A DNA stretch of 46,505 nt from Frigoribacterium sp. (GTDB taxonomy: Bacteria; Actinomycetota; Actinomycetes; Actinomycetales; Microbacteriaceae), in assembly GCA_025408445.1 (NCBI GenBank), contig JANYIZ010000176.1, positions 1-46,505 of the forward strand, given 5' to 3'. This document shows, piece by piece, positions 33,509-41,577 of this stretch (positions within the stretch are counted from its first letter, which is position 1; the number at the start of each line of letters is the position of its first letter). The translations under genes and the position numbers were made by a program. Below the pieces are notes generated by a model. It was not told where the DNA came from, ran no database searches, and was given only the letters and a program-made list of their open reading frames with translations.

Positions 33509-34209
33509 TGCCCCGCGCGTCTGCCCAGGCCCGTGTGCCTGGCGCTGCTCCGCTGCTGAGCATCGGCCAGGTGCTTGCCCGCCTCACCGTCGAGTTCCCC
33601 GACCTCACCCCCTCGAAGCTGCGTTTTCTCGAGGAGCGCCAGCTCATCTCCCCGGCCCGCACTGAATCCGGCTACCGCAAGTTCTCGCCAAGCGACCTCG
33701 ACCGCCTGCGTTTCGTGTTGACAATGCAGCGCGATCACTATCTGCCCCTCAAGGTCATCCGCGGCTATCTCGACGAACTGGATGCCGGCCGACCGCCCGT
33801 AATGCCGGGCGGTTCCACCTTCGCCTCGCCATCCATTCTCTCGGTGGAGAGGCGGATGTCACGCGACGAGCTCATTCGCGAAGCCGGAGCAACCCCGCAG
33901 CTGCTGAACGATGCAGTCTCCTCCTCGCTCGTCGCTCCCGCCGATCTTCACGGTGAGGAGGCTCTCGCCGTGCTTTCCTCGCTCGTCGAACTGCAGCGCT
34001 CCGGCATCGAGCCACGACACCTGAGAGGTTTCCGCGCCGCCGCTGAGCGCGAGCTCGGACTCATTGAGAGCGCCCTGATCCCGGTAGCGCGACGAAAAGA
34101 CGCGTCGAGCCGGGCCAAAGCGGGCGAACTCGCGCGCGAGATCGCCGGACAGCTCGAGATCGTGCGATCGAGCCTGATTCGCTCGGCACTATCTCGCCTA
34201 GACCCCTAA
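33508..34209 (+). CDS. ftsR: MerR-family regulator, FtsR type
   Basis: 233 residues from GTG at 33508, which overlaps the garA stop (TAGTG). The MerR helix-turn-helix is SIGQVLARLTVEFPDLTPSKLRFLEERQL, shown here in parts: LARLTVEF, PSKLRFLEERQL and SGYRKFSPSDLDRLRFVL (about residues 22-75). A long C-terminal ligand-free domain follows with a helical dimer region. It matches Rv1828/FtsR, which controls ftsZ in corynebacteria and lies immediately after garA. Tight coupling with garA is consistent with the conserved actinobacterial order. Confidence 0.87.
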   Translation: MPRASAQARVPGAAPLLSIGQVLARLTVEFPDLTPSKLRFLEERQLISPARTESGYRKFSPSDLDRLRFVLTMQRDHYLPLKVIRGYLDELDAGRPPVMPGGSTFASPSILSVERRMSRDELIREAGATPQLLNDAVSSSLVAPADLHGEEALAVLSSLVELQRSGIEPRHLRGFRAAAERELGLIESALIPVARRKDASSRAKAGELAREIAGQLEIVRSSLIRSALSRLDP

Positions 34210-34333
34210 GCTGAAATCCCCCCCGATTTTCGACGTCGAGAATGCTATCTGACCGACACGCCGACACCTCGGATCGCTAAAGCGACGCAACCGGGTGGTC
34301 CTCTCGGTAACGTGGGGAGAGACAGAAGTATCA

Positions 34334-34359
34334 ACCACTCCTTGAGAGTTGAGGGTGGT
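34334..34359. promoter_or_regulatory. Nested inverted repeats upstream of the second MerR gene
   Basis: ACCAC (34334-34338) pairs with GTGGT (34355-34359), and inside it ACTC (34337-34340) pairs with GAGT (34346-34349). The element lies 24 bases before the start codon. MerR proteins usually bind such sites, so autoregulation is possible. Confidence 0.25.
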
Positions 34360-34383
34360 CGACAACAGGTGGAAGGCAGTCAC

Positions 34384-34932
34384 ATGAGTGAGCTCAGTAC
34401 CCGTAACGAGGATTCTCGCTACGACCTCGGATTGCTCTTCACCGATGGCCTCCCCGACCTCGATAACACCGCGGGCTATCGCGGGGCGGTGGCCGCGCGC
34501 GCCGCGGGGATCAGCTACCGCCAGCTGGACTATTGGGCTCGCACCGAGCTTGTCGAACCGACAGTGCGAGGCGCCGCAGGATCCGGCTCCCAGCGTCTCT
34601 ATGGCTTTCGCGACATCCTTGTGCTCAAGCTCGTCAAGCGCCTCCTCGACACCGGCATTTCCCTGCAGCAGATCCGCACGGCGGTGAACCAACTCCGCGA
34701 ATCCGGAGTGAACGACCTCGCCCAGACCACTCTCATGAGCGATGGCGCGAGTGTCTACCTCTGCACCTCCAACGACGAGGTCATCGACCTGGTTGGCCGC
34801 GGTCAGGGCGTCTTCGGCATCGCCGTTGGCAAGGTGCTTCGCGAGGTGGAGAACAGTCTTGTCGAGCTCGACTCGGAGCGTCCGGATGTCGCGGACGAGC
34901 TAGCCGCCCGCCGCGCCACTCGCGCCTCCTAG
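34384..34932 (+). CDS. Second MerR-family regulator (Rv1830-like)
   Basis: 182 residues from ATG at 34384, with AAGG upstream. The helix-turn-helix includes ARAAGISYRQLDYWARTELVEP, written here as AAGISYRQLDYW and GSQRLYGFRDILVLKLVKRL (about residues 40-85). A helical C-terminal domain follows. It matches Rv1830, the second MerR gene of the mycobacterial garA locus. In mycobacteria a bifunctional nuclease gene (Rv1829) lies between the two MerR genes, but only 174 non-coding bases lie between them here. The last codons fall in a 24-bp tandem repeat. Confidence 0.87.
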   Translation: MSELSTRNEDSRYDLGLLFTDGLPDLDNTAGYRGAVAARAAGISYRQLDYWARTELVEPTVRGAAGSGSQRLYGFRDILVLKLVKRLLDTGISLQQIRTAVNQLRESGVNDLAQTTLMSDGASVYLCTSNDEVIDLVGRGQGVFGIAVGKVLREVENSLVELDSERPDVADELAARRATRAS

Positions 34933-34964
34933 CGCCGCGCCACTCGCGCCTCTTAGCGCCGCGC
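34910..34964. repeat. 24-bp tandem duplication spanning a stop codon
   Basis: Two copies of a 24-base unit (34910-34933 and 34934-34957), differing at one base, are followed by seven bases of a third. Each copy contains the sequence ending CTAGC/TTAGC. The first copy holds the MerR stop TAG, and the second repeats it, so a spare in-frame stop lies downstream. Confidence 0.9.
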
Positions 34965-35181
34965 GCGGTGCCATCCGCGCGCCTGCGGGTGCAGCCTGGT
35001 GCCCTGCCATGATTTGACTCGTGCTCCGATCCCGGCCAGTCTCCCGTGCCCGGTGCGAAATGCAGGAGCGAGTGTGACCTGAGTTGCAGGTGAGGCTCAT
35101 CTGCATCGTCTGTCACAGGGCGTCCTGCATTTCGGACAGGGCGGTGGACGAGGCGAACGCGCCGTAGGCCGACGGATGCCC

Positions 35182-35208
35182 CGAGGCCGGTGAAATCCGG
35201 CGGCCTCG
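35182..35208 (-). terminator. Strong GC hairpin just past the parA stop
   Basis: CGAGGCCG and CGGCCTCG form a perfect eight-base-pair stem with an 11-base loop, and inner CCGG bases can add to it. It starts three bases after the parA stop on the minus strand. It may serve both converging genes. The remaining gap to 34965 shows nothing else. Confidence 0.55.
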
Positions 35209-35210
35209 AA

Positions 35211-36017
35211 TTACGCAGTGACCGCGTACTCGCCGATCTTGGCGGTGCGCAGCACGCGATCGAGCAGGAGGTCGAAGTTGTGCGCCATCTCCTGTGCGCT
35301 CTCGCCCGGCCAGACATGCAGCGGTTTCGCGGCACCCTGAGCCTGCTGAAGCGAGGTGCGCTCGGGCAGCTGCGGGCTGAGAACGAGAGGGCCGAACATG
35401 TCCCGCAGCTCCTTGATGCGGAACTGGTGTTCGAGGGACTGCACGCGGGCCCGATTCACGATGATGCCGAGAGGCTGCAGTCGAGGGGAGAGGCCGCGAC
35501 GAATCTCCTCGATGGCTCGGAGCGCACGGTCGGCGGCGGCCACGGAGAACAGCCCCGGTTCGGTCACGACGGTCACGCGGTCCGATGCGGCCCACGCAGT
35601 CCGAGTGAGTGCGTTGAGCGAGGGGGCACAGTCGATCAACACGAGGTCGTAGTCGGCCTCGACATTGGCGAGGGCCTCTTCGAGCTTCCAGATCTCTTTG
35701 ATGCTCGGATGCGGCCCATCGAAGTTGATGGCTGCCGGGCTCCCGATCATCACGTCGATCGTCCCGGGGCGACCCTTGGTCCAGCCGCTCGGCGCGATCG
35801 CGGCCCGCACGATCTTTTCCTTGGGCGAGGCGAGCACGTCGGCCACATTGAGGTGACCGGCGACATTGATATCCATGCCGGTGGATACGTCGGACTGGGG
35901 GTCAAGGTCGACAACGAGGGTTCGTAAGCCCTTCGAGAAGGCCGCCGAGGCCAGCCCGAGCGTCACCGTTGTCTTTCCGACCCCACCCTTGAGAGAGCTG
36001 ACGCTGAGTACATGCAC
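35211..36017 (-). CDS. parA: ParA-family ATPase
   Basis: 268 residues from the GTG at 36017, chosen because MHVLSVSSLKGGVGKTT is the normal N-terminus; an ATG further upstream at 36047 adds ten unlikely residues. Motifs are complete: deviant Walker A KGGVGKTT, Walker A' LVVDLDPQSDVSTG, and Walker B LVLIDCAPSLNALT. ParA proteins bind DNA non-specifically with ATP and position cargo such as chromosomal origins or other complexes. No ParB gene is adjacent, so it is an orphan ParA, possibly acting on another cargo. It is divergent from pyc with about 120 bases between them. Confidence 0.88.
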   Translation of the reverse strand: MHVLSVSSLKGGVGKTTVTLGLASAAFSKGLRTLVVDLDPQSDVSTGMDINVAGHLNVADVLASPKEKIVRAAIAPSGWTKGRPGTIDVMIGSPAAINFDGPHPSIKEIWKLEEALANVEADYDLVLIDCAPSLNALTRTAWAASDRVTVVTEPGLFSVAAADRALRAIEEIRRGLSPRLQPLGIIVNRARVQSLEHQFRIKELRDMFGPLVLSPQLPERTSLQQAQGAAKPLHVWPGESAQEMAHNFDLLLDRVLRTAKIGEYAVTA

Positions 36018-36139
36018 GAGGGTCCACGATACCTTCACTAGTCTCAAAGAACCTAAATCATGGCCGCCCGCACAGCGCCTTGACGGACTATCAACAGCAT
36101 CACTCGGCCCTAAACTGGCCGAAGTTCGGAAAGGACCAG

Positions 36140-39100
36140 ATGTTCACCAAGATCCTCGTGGCCAATCGTGGCGAAATCGCCATCCGTGCTTTTCGTGCTG
36201 CTTATGAGCTTGGCGCCCAGACGGTCGCTGTCTTCCCCTATGAGGACCGTAACTCCATGCATCGCCTCAAGGCTGACGAGGCCTACCAGATCGGTGAGCC
36301 CGGGCATCCGGTGCGCGCATATCTCGATGTCTCGGAGGTCATCCGTGTCGCCCTCGAGTGCGGTGCCGACGCTATCTACCCCGGCTACGGATTCCTCTCG
36401 GAGAACCCCGAGCTTGCCGAAGCCGCCGCGGCCGCCGGTATTACCTTTATCGGCCCGGGCCAGCAGGTGCTCGAAATGGCCGGCAACAAGGTCACGGCCA
36501 AGGAACACGCGATCGCGGCGGGTGTTCCCGTGCTCGCCTCCACTCCGGCGTCCAAGAACGTCGAGGAACTGCTGGCCGGTGCCGATGCCATCGGTTTCCC
36601 CATCTTCGCCAAGGCCGTCGCCGGTGGTGGCGGACGCGGGATGCGACGGGTTGAGAGGAAGGAAGACCTGCGCGCCGCACTCCTCGAGGCCATGCGCGAG
36701 GCCGACAGCGCCTTCGGCGACCCGACAATGTTCCTCGAGCAGGCGGTGGTGCGCCCGCGTCACATCGAGGTGCAGATCCTGGCGGATGCAACGGGGGAGA
36801 CCGTTCACCTGTTCGAACGTGACTGCTCGGTGCAGCGTCGGCACCAGAAGGTGATCGAAATCGCGCCGGCTCCGAATCTCGACGAAGTGACGCGCGAGGC
36901 GATGTACCGTGACGCGATCGCCTTCGCCAAGTCGATCGGCTACGTCAACGCCGGCACCGTTGAGTTTTTGCTCGATACGGAGGGGGAGCGTAAGGGCCAG
37001 CACGTTTTTATCGAGATGAACCCGCGCATTCAGGTGGAGCACACCGTGACCGAGGAGGTCACCGATATCGACCTCGTTCAGTCGCAGATGCGTATCGCCT
37101 ACGGGCAGTCGCTCGGTGAACTCGGCCTTCACCAGGAAGACATCCATCTGCGCGGTGCCGCACTGCAGTGCCGCATCACGACCGAGGATCCTGCGGCGGG
37201 TTTCCGCCCCGACACCGGCATGATCACCACTTATCGTTCGCCGGGTGGTGGTGGTATCCGCCTCGATGGTGGCACGATCGACCCCGGCACCCAGATCAGC
37301 CCGCACTTCGACTCCATGCTCGTGAAGATGACCTGCCGCGGGCGTGACTTCCCGGCAGCCGTTGCGCGGGCCAAGCGCGGACTCGCCGAGTTCCGCATCC
37401 GCGGCGTCTCCACCAACATCCCGTTCCTGCAGGCAGTGCTCGACGACCCGTCCTTCCAGGCCGGCGACCTCAGCACCGCCTTCATCGAGGAACGTCCGGA
37501 GCTCTTCGACACCTACCAGTCGAAGGACCGCGGCACCAAGATCCTCAACTGGCTCGCGGATGTCACGGTCAACCGTCCGTACGGCGACGGTGCGGGTATT
37601 CTCAATCCGGCGCTCAAGCTGCCGGACGTCGATCTCAGCCAGCCTGCACCGGCCGGTTCCCGGCAGCGCCTGCTCGAACTCGGCCCGGTCGGGTTCGCCG
37701 CCGCCCTGCGCGCCCAGACCGCGCTCGCGGTGACCGAGACCACGTTCCGCGACGCCCACCAGTCGCTGCTTGCGACGCGGGTGCGCACCAAGGATCTCGT
37801 GGCCGTGGCTCCCTATGTCGCCCGCATGACCCCGCAACTGCTCTCGGTGGAAGCCTGGGGCGGCGCGACCTATGACGTCGCTCTCCGCTTTCTGGGCGAG
37901 AACCCCTGGGACCGTCTCGCCGCCCTGCGTGAGACGCTGCCGAACGTTGCTATCCAGATGCTGCTCCGGGGCCGCAACACCGTTGGCTACACGCCGTACC
38001 CCACCGAGGTGACGGATGCCTTCGTGCGTGAAGCGGCCTCCACCGGCGTCGATATCTTCCGTATCTTCGACGCTCTCAACGACGTCTCCCAGATGCGCCC
38101 GGCGATCGACTCGGTGCTCGAGACCGGGTCTGCCCTCGCCGAGGTCGCCCTGTGCTACACCGGTGACCTGCTTGATCCGGCGGAAGATCTCTACACCCTT
38201 GACTACTACCTCAGGCTCGCGGAGCAGATTGTGGATGCTGGCGCCCACATCATCGCCATCAAGGACATGGCGGGACTGCTGCGCGCGAGCGCCGCCGAGA
38301 AGCTTGTGACCGCCCTGCGTGACCGTTTCGACCTGCCCGTGCACGTGCACACCCACGACACGGCCGGTGGCCAGCTCGCCACTCTTCTCGCGGCCAGCCG
38401 CGCCGGAGCCGACGCCGTGGATGTCGCGAGTGCGCCGATGGCCGGCACGACCAGCCAGCCCTCGGCATCCGCTCTCGTCGCCGCGCTCGCCCACACCGAG
38501 CGGGACACCGGCATCTCGCTGCAGGCCGTCTCCGATCTTGAGCCCTACTGGGAGGCCGTGCGTCACGCCTACAAGCCATTCGAATCCGGGCTGCCGGGAC
38601 CGACGGGCCGCGTCTACCACCACGAGATTCCCGGAGGCCAGCTGTCGAACCTGCGCCAGCAGGCGATCGCACTGGGGCTCGCCGACCAGTTCGAGAAGAT
38701 CGAAGACCTCTACGCCGCCGCCAACAAGATGCTCGGTCGCCCGCCCAAGGTCACCCCGTCGTCGAAGGTCGTCGGTGACCTCGCTCTGGCGCTGGCGGCT
38801 GCAAACGCCGATCCGGCCGACTTCGAGGCGAACCCCGACAGGTATGACATCCCCGATTCGGTCATCGGCTTCATGGCAGGAGAACTCGGTGACCTTCCGG
38901 GGGGATGGCCCGAACCTTTCCGCACCAAGGTGCTCGCCGGTCGCACCGTGAAGATCGGCATCGAGGAGATTACGGATGCCGATCGCGCTGGGCTGGCCGG
39001 AGACGCAGAATCCCGGCGAGACACCCTCAATCGACTCCTCTTTGCCGCTCCGACGAAGGCATTTGAAGCGGTGCGGGAGCAGTACGGCGACCTCTCGGTG

Positions 39101-39544
39101 ATCGACACCGTCGACTACCTGTATGGCCTGCGCCAGGGCCAGGAACACGTCATCGATATCGAGAAGGGTGTGAGCCTCTATATCGGGCTCGAGGCAATCG
39201 GCGACGCCGATGACATGGGTATGCGTACGGTCATGACGATGATCAACGGCCAGATGCGTCCCGTGTTCGCGCGGGACCGCGGCATCACCGTCGAGACCAA
39301 AACCGCGGAGAAGGCGGATGCCACCCTGGCGGGCCACATCGCCGCGCCGTTCTCCGGCGTCGTGACCCTGCAGGTCACCGACGGCGATTCTGTTGCGGTC
39401 GGCCAGAGCGTGGCATCCATCGAGGCCATGAAAATGGAGGCAGCCATCACGGCATCCGTCGCGGGTACCGTCAAGCGTCTCGCTATCCCGCGGACTCAGC
39501 AGGTGGATGCCGGAGACCTGCTCGTCGTGATCGAACCGGCCTAA
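36140..39544 (+). CDS. pyc: Pyruvate carboxylase
   Basis: 1134 residues, the full length of the single-chain enzyme. Biotin carboxylase domain (about 1-455) starts MFTKILVANRGEIAIRAF, with GGGGRGMRR (ATP loop) and EMNPRIQVEHTVTE. Carboxyltransferase domain (about 530-1000) has DAHQSLLATRVRT and KDMAGLL. The C-terminal biotin carrier domain has EAMKMEAA with the biotinylated Lys at about residue 1098. It makes oxaloacetate from pyruvate and bicarbonate with ATP (anaplerosis). AAAGGA five bases before the ATG at 36140 fixes the start over an in-frame ATG at 36080. It stands between two ParA/MinD-type ATPases. Confidence 0.97.
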   Translation: MFTKILVANRGEIAIRAFRAAYELGAQTVAVFPYEDRNSMHRLKADEAYQIGEPGHPVRAYLDVSEVIRVALECGADAIYPGYGFLSENPELAEAAAAAGITFIGPGQQVLEMAGNKVTAKEHAIAAGVPVLASTPASKNVEELLAGADAIGFPIFAKAVAGGGGRGMRRVERKEDLRAALLEAMREADSAFGDPTMFLEQAVVRPRHIEVQILADATGETVHLFERDCSVQRRHQKVIEIAPAPNLDEVTREAMYRDAIAFAKSIGYVNAGTVEFLLDTEGERKGQHVFIEMNPRIQVEHTVTEEVTDIDLVQSQMRIAYGQSLGELGLHQEDIHLRGAALQCRITTEDPAAGFRPDTGMITTYRSPGGGGIRLDGGTIDPGTQISPHFDSMLVKMTCRGRDFPAAVARAKRGLAEFRIRGVSTNIPFLQAVLDDPSFQAGDLSTAFIEERPELFDTYQSKDRGTKILNWLADVTVNRPYGDGAGILNPALKLPDVDLSQPAPAGSRQRLLELGPVGFAAALRAQTALAVTETTFRDAHQSLLATRVRTKDLVAVAPYVARMTPQLLSVEAWGGATYDVALRFLGENPWDRLAALRETLPNVAIQMLLRGRNTVGYTPYPTEVTDAFVREAASTGVDIFRIFDALNDVSQMRPAIDSVLETGSALAEVALCYTGDLLDPAEDLYTLDYYLRLAEQIVDAGAHIIAIKDMAGLLRASAAEKLVTALRDRFDLPVHVHTHDTAGGQLATLLAASRAGADAVDVASAPMAGTTSQPSASALVAALAHTERDTGISLQAVSDLEPYWEAVRHAYKPFESGLPGPTGRVYHHEIPGGQLSNLRQQAIALGLADQFEKIEDLYAAANKMLGRPPKVTPSSKVVGDLALALAAANADPADFEANPDRYDIPDSVIGFMAGELGDLPGGWPEPFRTKVLAGRTVKIGIEEITDADRAGLAGDAESRRDTLNRLLFAAPTKAFEAVREQYGDLSVIDTVDYLYGLRQGQEHVIDIEKGVSLYIGLEAIGDADDMGMRTVMTMINGQMRPVFARDRGITVETKTAEKADATLAGHIAAPFSGVVTLQVTDGDSVAVGQSVASIEAMKMEAAITASVAGTVKRLAIPRTQQVDAGDLLVVIEPA

Positions 39545-39589
39545 TCGCGGGTACAGTCGGCCCCATCCGGTGCTATTCGCCCCTCGCGG

Positions 39590-39595
39590 TAGAAT
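39590..39595 (+). promoter_or_regulatory. Possible -10 box before the MinD-like gene
   Basis: TAGAAT fits TANNNT and leaves a leader of roughly 40 bases before the ATG at 39643. No clear -35 is seen at the expected distance. Confidence 0.3.
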
Positions 39596-39642
39596 GGAGG
39601 GCCTTTATTGCACCGTCTTCAGCACAACGAAGGGTTCTTGGT

Positions 39643-40971
39643 ATGTCGACCAGAAGCAGGGAATCGGAGAGTCGCGACCCGCTTTCCGACCCCAAAGTAG
39701 GCTACGACTTCGCCGACGCCGCCGGGGACGACCTCACCGTGAGCCTGCCTCAGAGTCTCACCATCGAGGTAAGTCTTCCCACCCCGGTGCATGCCGCGCC
39801 CGATGATGAGCTCGCCGTGTCGATCGTAGAAGTGCCCGTGAACCCGGGCTCTGTCGAGGTCGTAAAGCCGTCAACCATGTCCATTGCCGTGGTGGCTCCG
39901 ACGCCCGCTCCTGAGCCGAAGCCAGAACCTGTCGTCATCCCGGAGCTGCCGACCAACGATGAACGTGCCCTGAACCGCCGCGATCTCAGTCGACGCGAAC
40001 GCGCACGCGGCGACATCCCGACGACGCCAGAGGTCGCGAGCATGCTAACCGCGGAGCGGCTCATCGATGCGCGCAAGAAAAAGCGCGTGAAGCCAGAGGG
40101 TGGACTGAACGCCTTCCTTTATGTCGCAACGCTGCACATCGTGAACCGCGGCGACTCGCCGAGCGTTCTCGCCCGAAAGGCCGTGGAGGCCCGCGTCGAT
40201 AAGAAGTTCGAGGGTGGAGCCCGCTTCATCCCGGTGCTCACGCGCAAGGGTGGCGTGGGCAAGACCACAATCACCGCGCTCCTCGGGATGGCGCTCAGCG
40301 ACATCCGCGAAGACCGCATCATCGCGATCGACGCCAACCCCGACCGCGGCACGCTGTCCGAGCGTGTCAACAAGCAGACACGCTCGACCGTTCGGGACGT
40401 CGTAACACTGGCCCCGACCATCAATAGCTTCAATGACTTCACGACGATGGTGTCGCGCGATGAGACGCGGCTCGACATCCTCGCCTCTGACACTGACCCG
40501 CTGCTTTCCGAAGCCTTCGACGAGAACGACTACAACGTGGTCGCCGACCTCGCCGCCCGGTTCTACTCGATCGTGCTCACCGATTGCGGAACGGGAATCG
40601 TGCACTCCGTGATGCGGGCGACACTGCAACGAGCCGATTCCGTGGTGATCGTGTCCGGAGGAAGTGTCGACGAGGCTCGACTCGCATCCGAGACGCTCAC
40701 CTGGTTGGAGGCGAACGGCTATCAAGATCTCGTGAAGAATGCTGTGGTGGCGCTCAACACTGCAACACAGGGCACCAATCTCGTGAAACTCGAGGAAATC
40801 GAGGCCCACTTCAAGTCCCGGGTGCGTGAGATCGTGCGCATCCCCTACGACCCGCAGCTGGCCGCCGGTTCCGTGATCAACTACCGCGATCTCAAGCCAC
40901 TCACCAAGGCATCGGCCCGCGAACTAGCCGCACTCGTCACGGACGGCCTCCCCGCTCGCCAGGGTGCCTGA
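39643..40971 (+). CDS. MinD/ParA-like ATPase with long N-terminal extension
   Basis: 442 residues. The first 180 are an acidic, Pro-rich, probably disordered region (PTPAPEPKPEPV) followed by a basic segment ARKKKRVKPEGG. The ATPase has RKGGVGKTTITALLG (deviant Walker A), IDANPDRGTLSERV (A') and TDCGTGIVHSVM (Walker B region). The layout resembles EspI and other actinobacterial ATPases linked to type VII secretion or polar growth. No secretion genes are visible here, so its partner is unknown. The tail is probably flexible and may mediate interactions. Confidence 0.8.
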   Translation: MSTRSRESESRDPLSDPKVGYDFADAAGDDLTVSLPQSLTIEVSLPTPVHAAPDDELAVSIVEVPVNPGSVEVVKPSTMSIAVVAPTPAPEPKPEPVVIPELPTNDERALNRRDLSRRERARGDIPTTPEVASMLTAERLIDARKKKRVKPEGGLNAFLYVATLHIVNRGDSPSVLARKAVEARVDKKFEGGARFIPVLTRKGGVGKTTITALLGMALSDIREDRIIAIDANPDRGTLSERVNKQTRSTVRDVVTLAPTINSFNDFTTMVSRDETRLDILASDTDPLLSEAFDENDYNVVADLAARFYSIVLTDCGTGIVHSVMRATLQRADSVVIVSGGSVDEARLASETLTWLEANGYQDLVKNAVVALNTATQGTNLVKLEEIEAHFKSRVREIVRIPYDPQLAAGSVINYRDLKPLTKASARELAALVTDGLPARQGA

Positions 40972-41047
40972 CCGACAGCAGTCGAGCGTTCTGCCGGGTT
41001 GGCGGCCGGTAATCTCACCCAACCAACCCGGAAGCGAGCGAACGAGC

Positions 41048-41536
41048 ATGACCGAGCGACAGATCCGAATTTTCGGCGATCCGGTGCTGAAGACCGTCTC
41101 GGATCTGATCCGCCCGACGGATGACGTGACCGGCCTCATCGAGGATCTAATCGATACGGTGAAAATCCCCGGTCGTGCGGGAGTGGCAGCGCCACAGATC
41201 GGGGTAAACCAACGGGCCTTCAGCTACAACGTTGACGGGCAGATCGGGTACATCATCAATCCGGTCGTGGTGGAGCTGTCGGGCGAGCCGGAACTCGTGG
41301 ATGAAGGCTGCCTTTCGGTGCCGGGCTTCTACTTCGAGCGACTGCGCTATCCATTCGCCCGGGTGACCGGAATCGATCTCGACGGTAATGCGATCGAGCT
41401 GAATGGTGAAGGGGTACTGGCTCAGGCGCTTCAGCACGAGACGGACCACCTCGATGGAAAGCTCTATATCGACGGCCTCGAGAAGGGCCTCCGACGAGAG
41501 GCGATGCAGGCCATCCGCAACAGCGACTGGTTCTAG
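41048..41536 (+). CDS. def: Peptide deformylase
   Basis: 162 residues from ATG at 41048, with GGAAGCGAG upstream; an in-frame ATG at 40964 is not preferred. The three motifs are present: motif 1 GRAGVAAPQIG (one Gly of the usual GxGxAAPQ is Arg-Ala here), motif 2 EGCLSVPG with the metal-binding Cys, and motif 3 QHETDHLDG with HExxH. It removes the formyl group from new proteins at the ribosome. The C-terminus is short. Altered motif 1 also occurs in actinobacterial deformylases, as far as I recall, so activity is likely. Confidence 0.93.
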   Translation: MTERQIRIFGDPVLKTVSDLIRPTDDVTGLIEDLIDTVKIPGRAGVAAPQIGVNQRAFSYNVDGQIGYIINPVVVELSGEPELVDEGCLSVPGFYFERLRYPFARVTGIDLDGNAIELNGEGVLAQALQHETDHLDGKLYIDGLEKGLRREAMQAIRNSDWF

Positions 41537-41557
41537 CCTCTCCGGCCCGGTACTGGG

Positions 41558-41577
41558 CTAGCGGCGCGGATCGCTAG
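41558..41577. terminator. Hairpin between converging def and fadD
   Basis: CTAGCG and CGCTAG form a perfect six-base-pair stem with an eight-base loop. The right arm covers the fadD stop (41574-41576). It could terminate either transcript. Confidence 0.4.

Noticed and set aside
36110-39337. Very long minus-strand open frame (about 1075 codons) opposite pyruvate carboxylase
   Set aside because: Antisense shadow of a GC-rich gene. Its composition is Arg/Gly/His rich with no motifs, while the plus strand has all pyruvate carboxylase domains.
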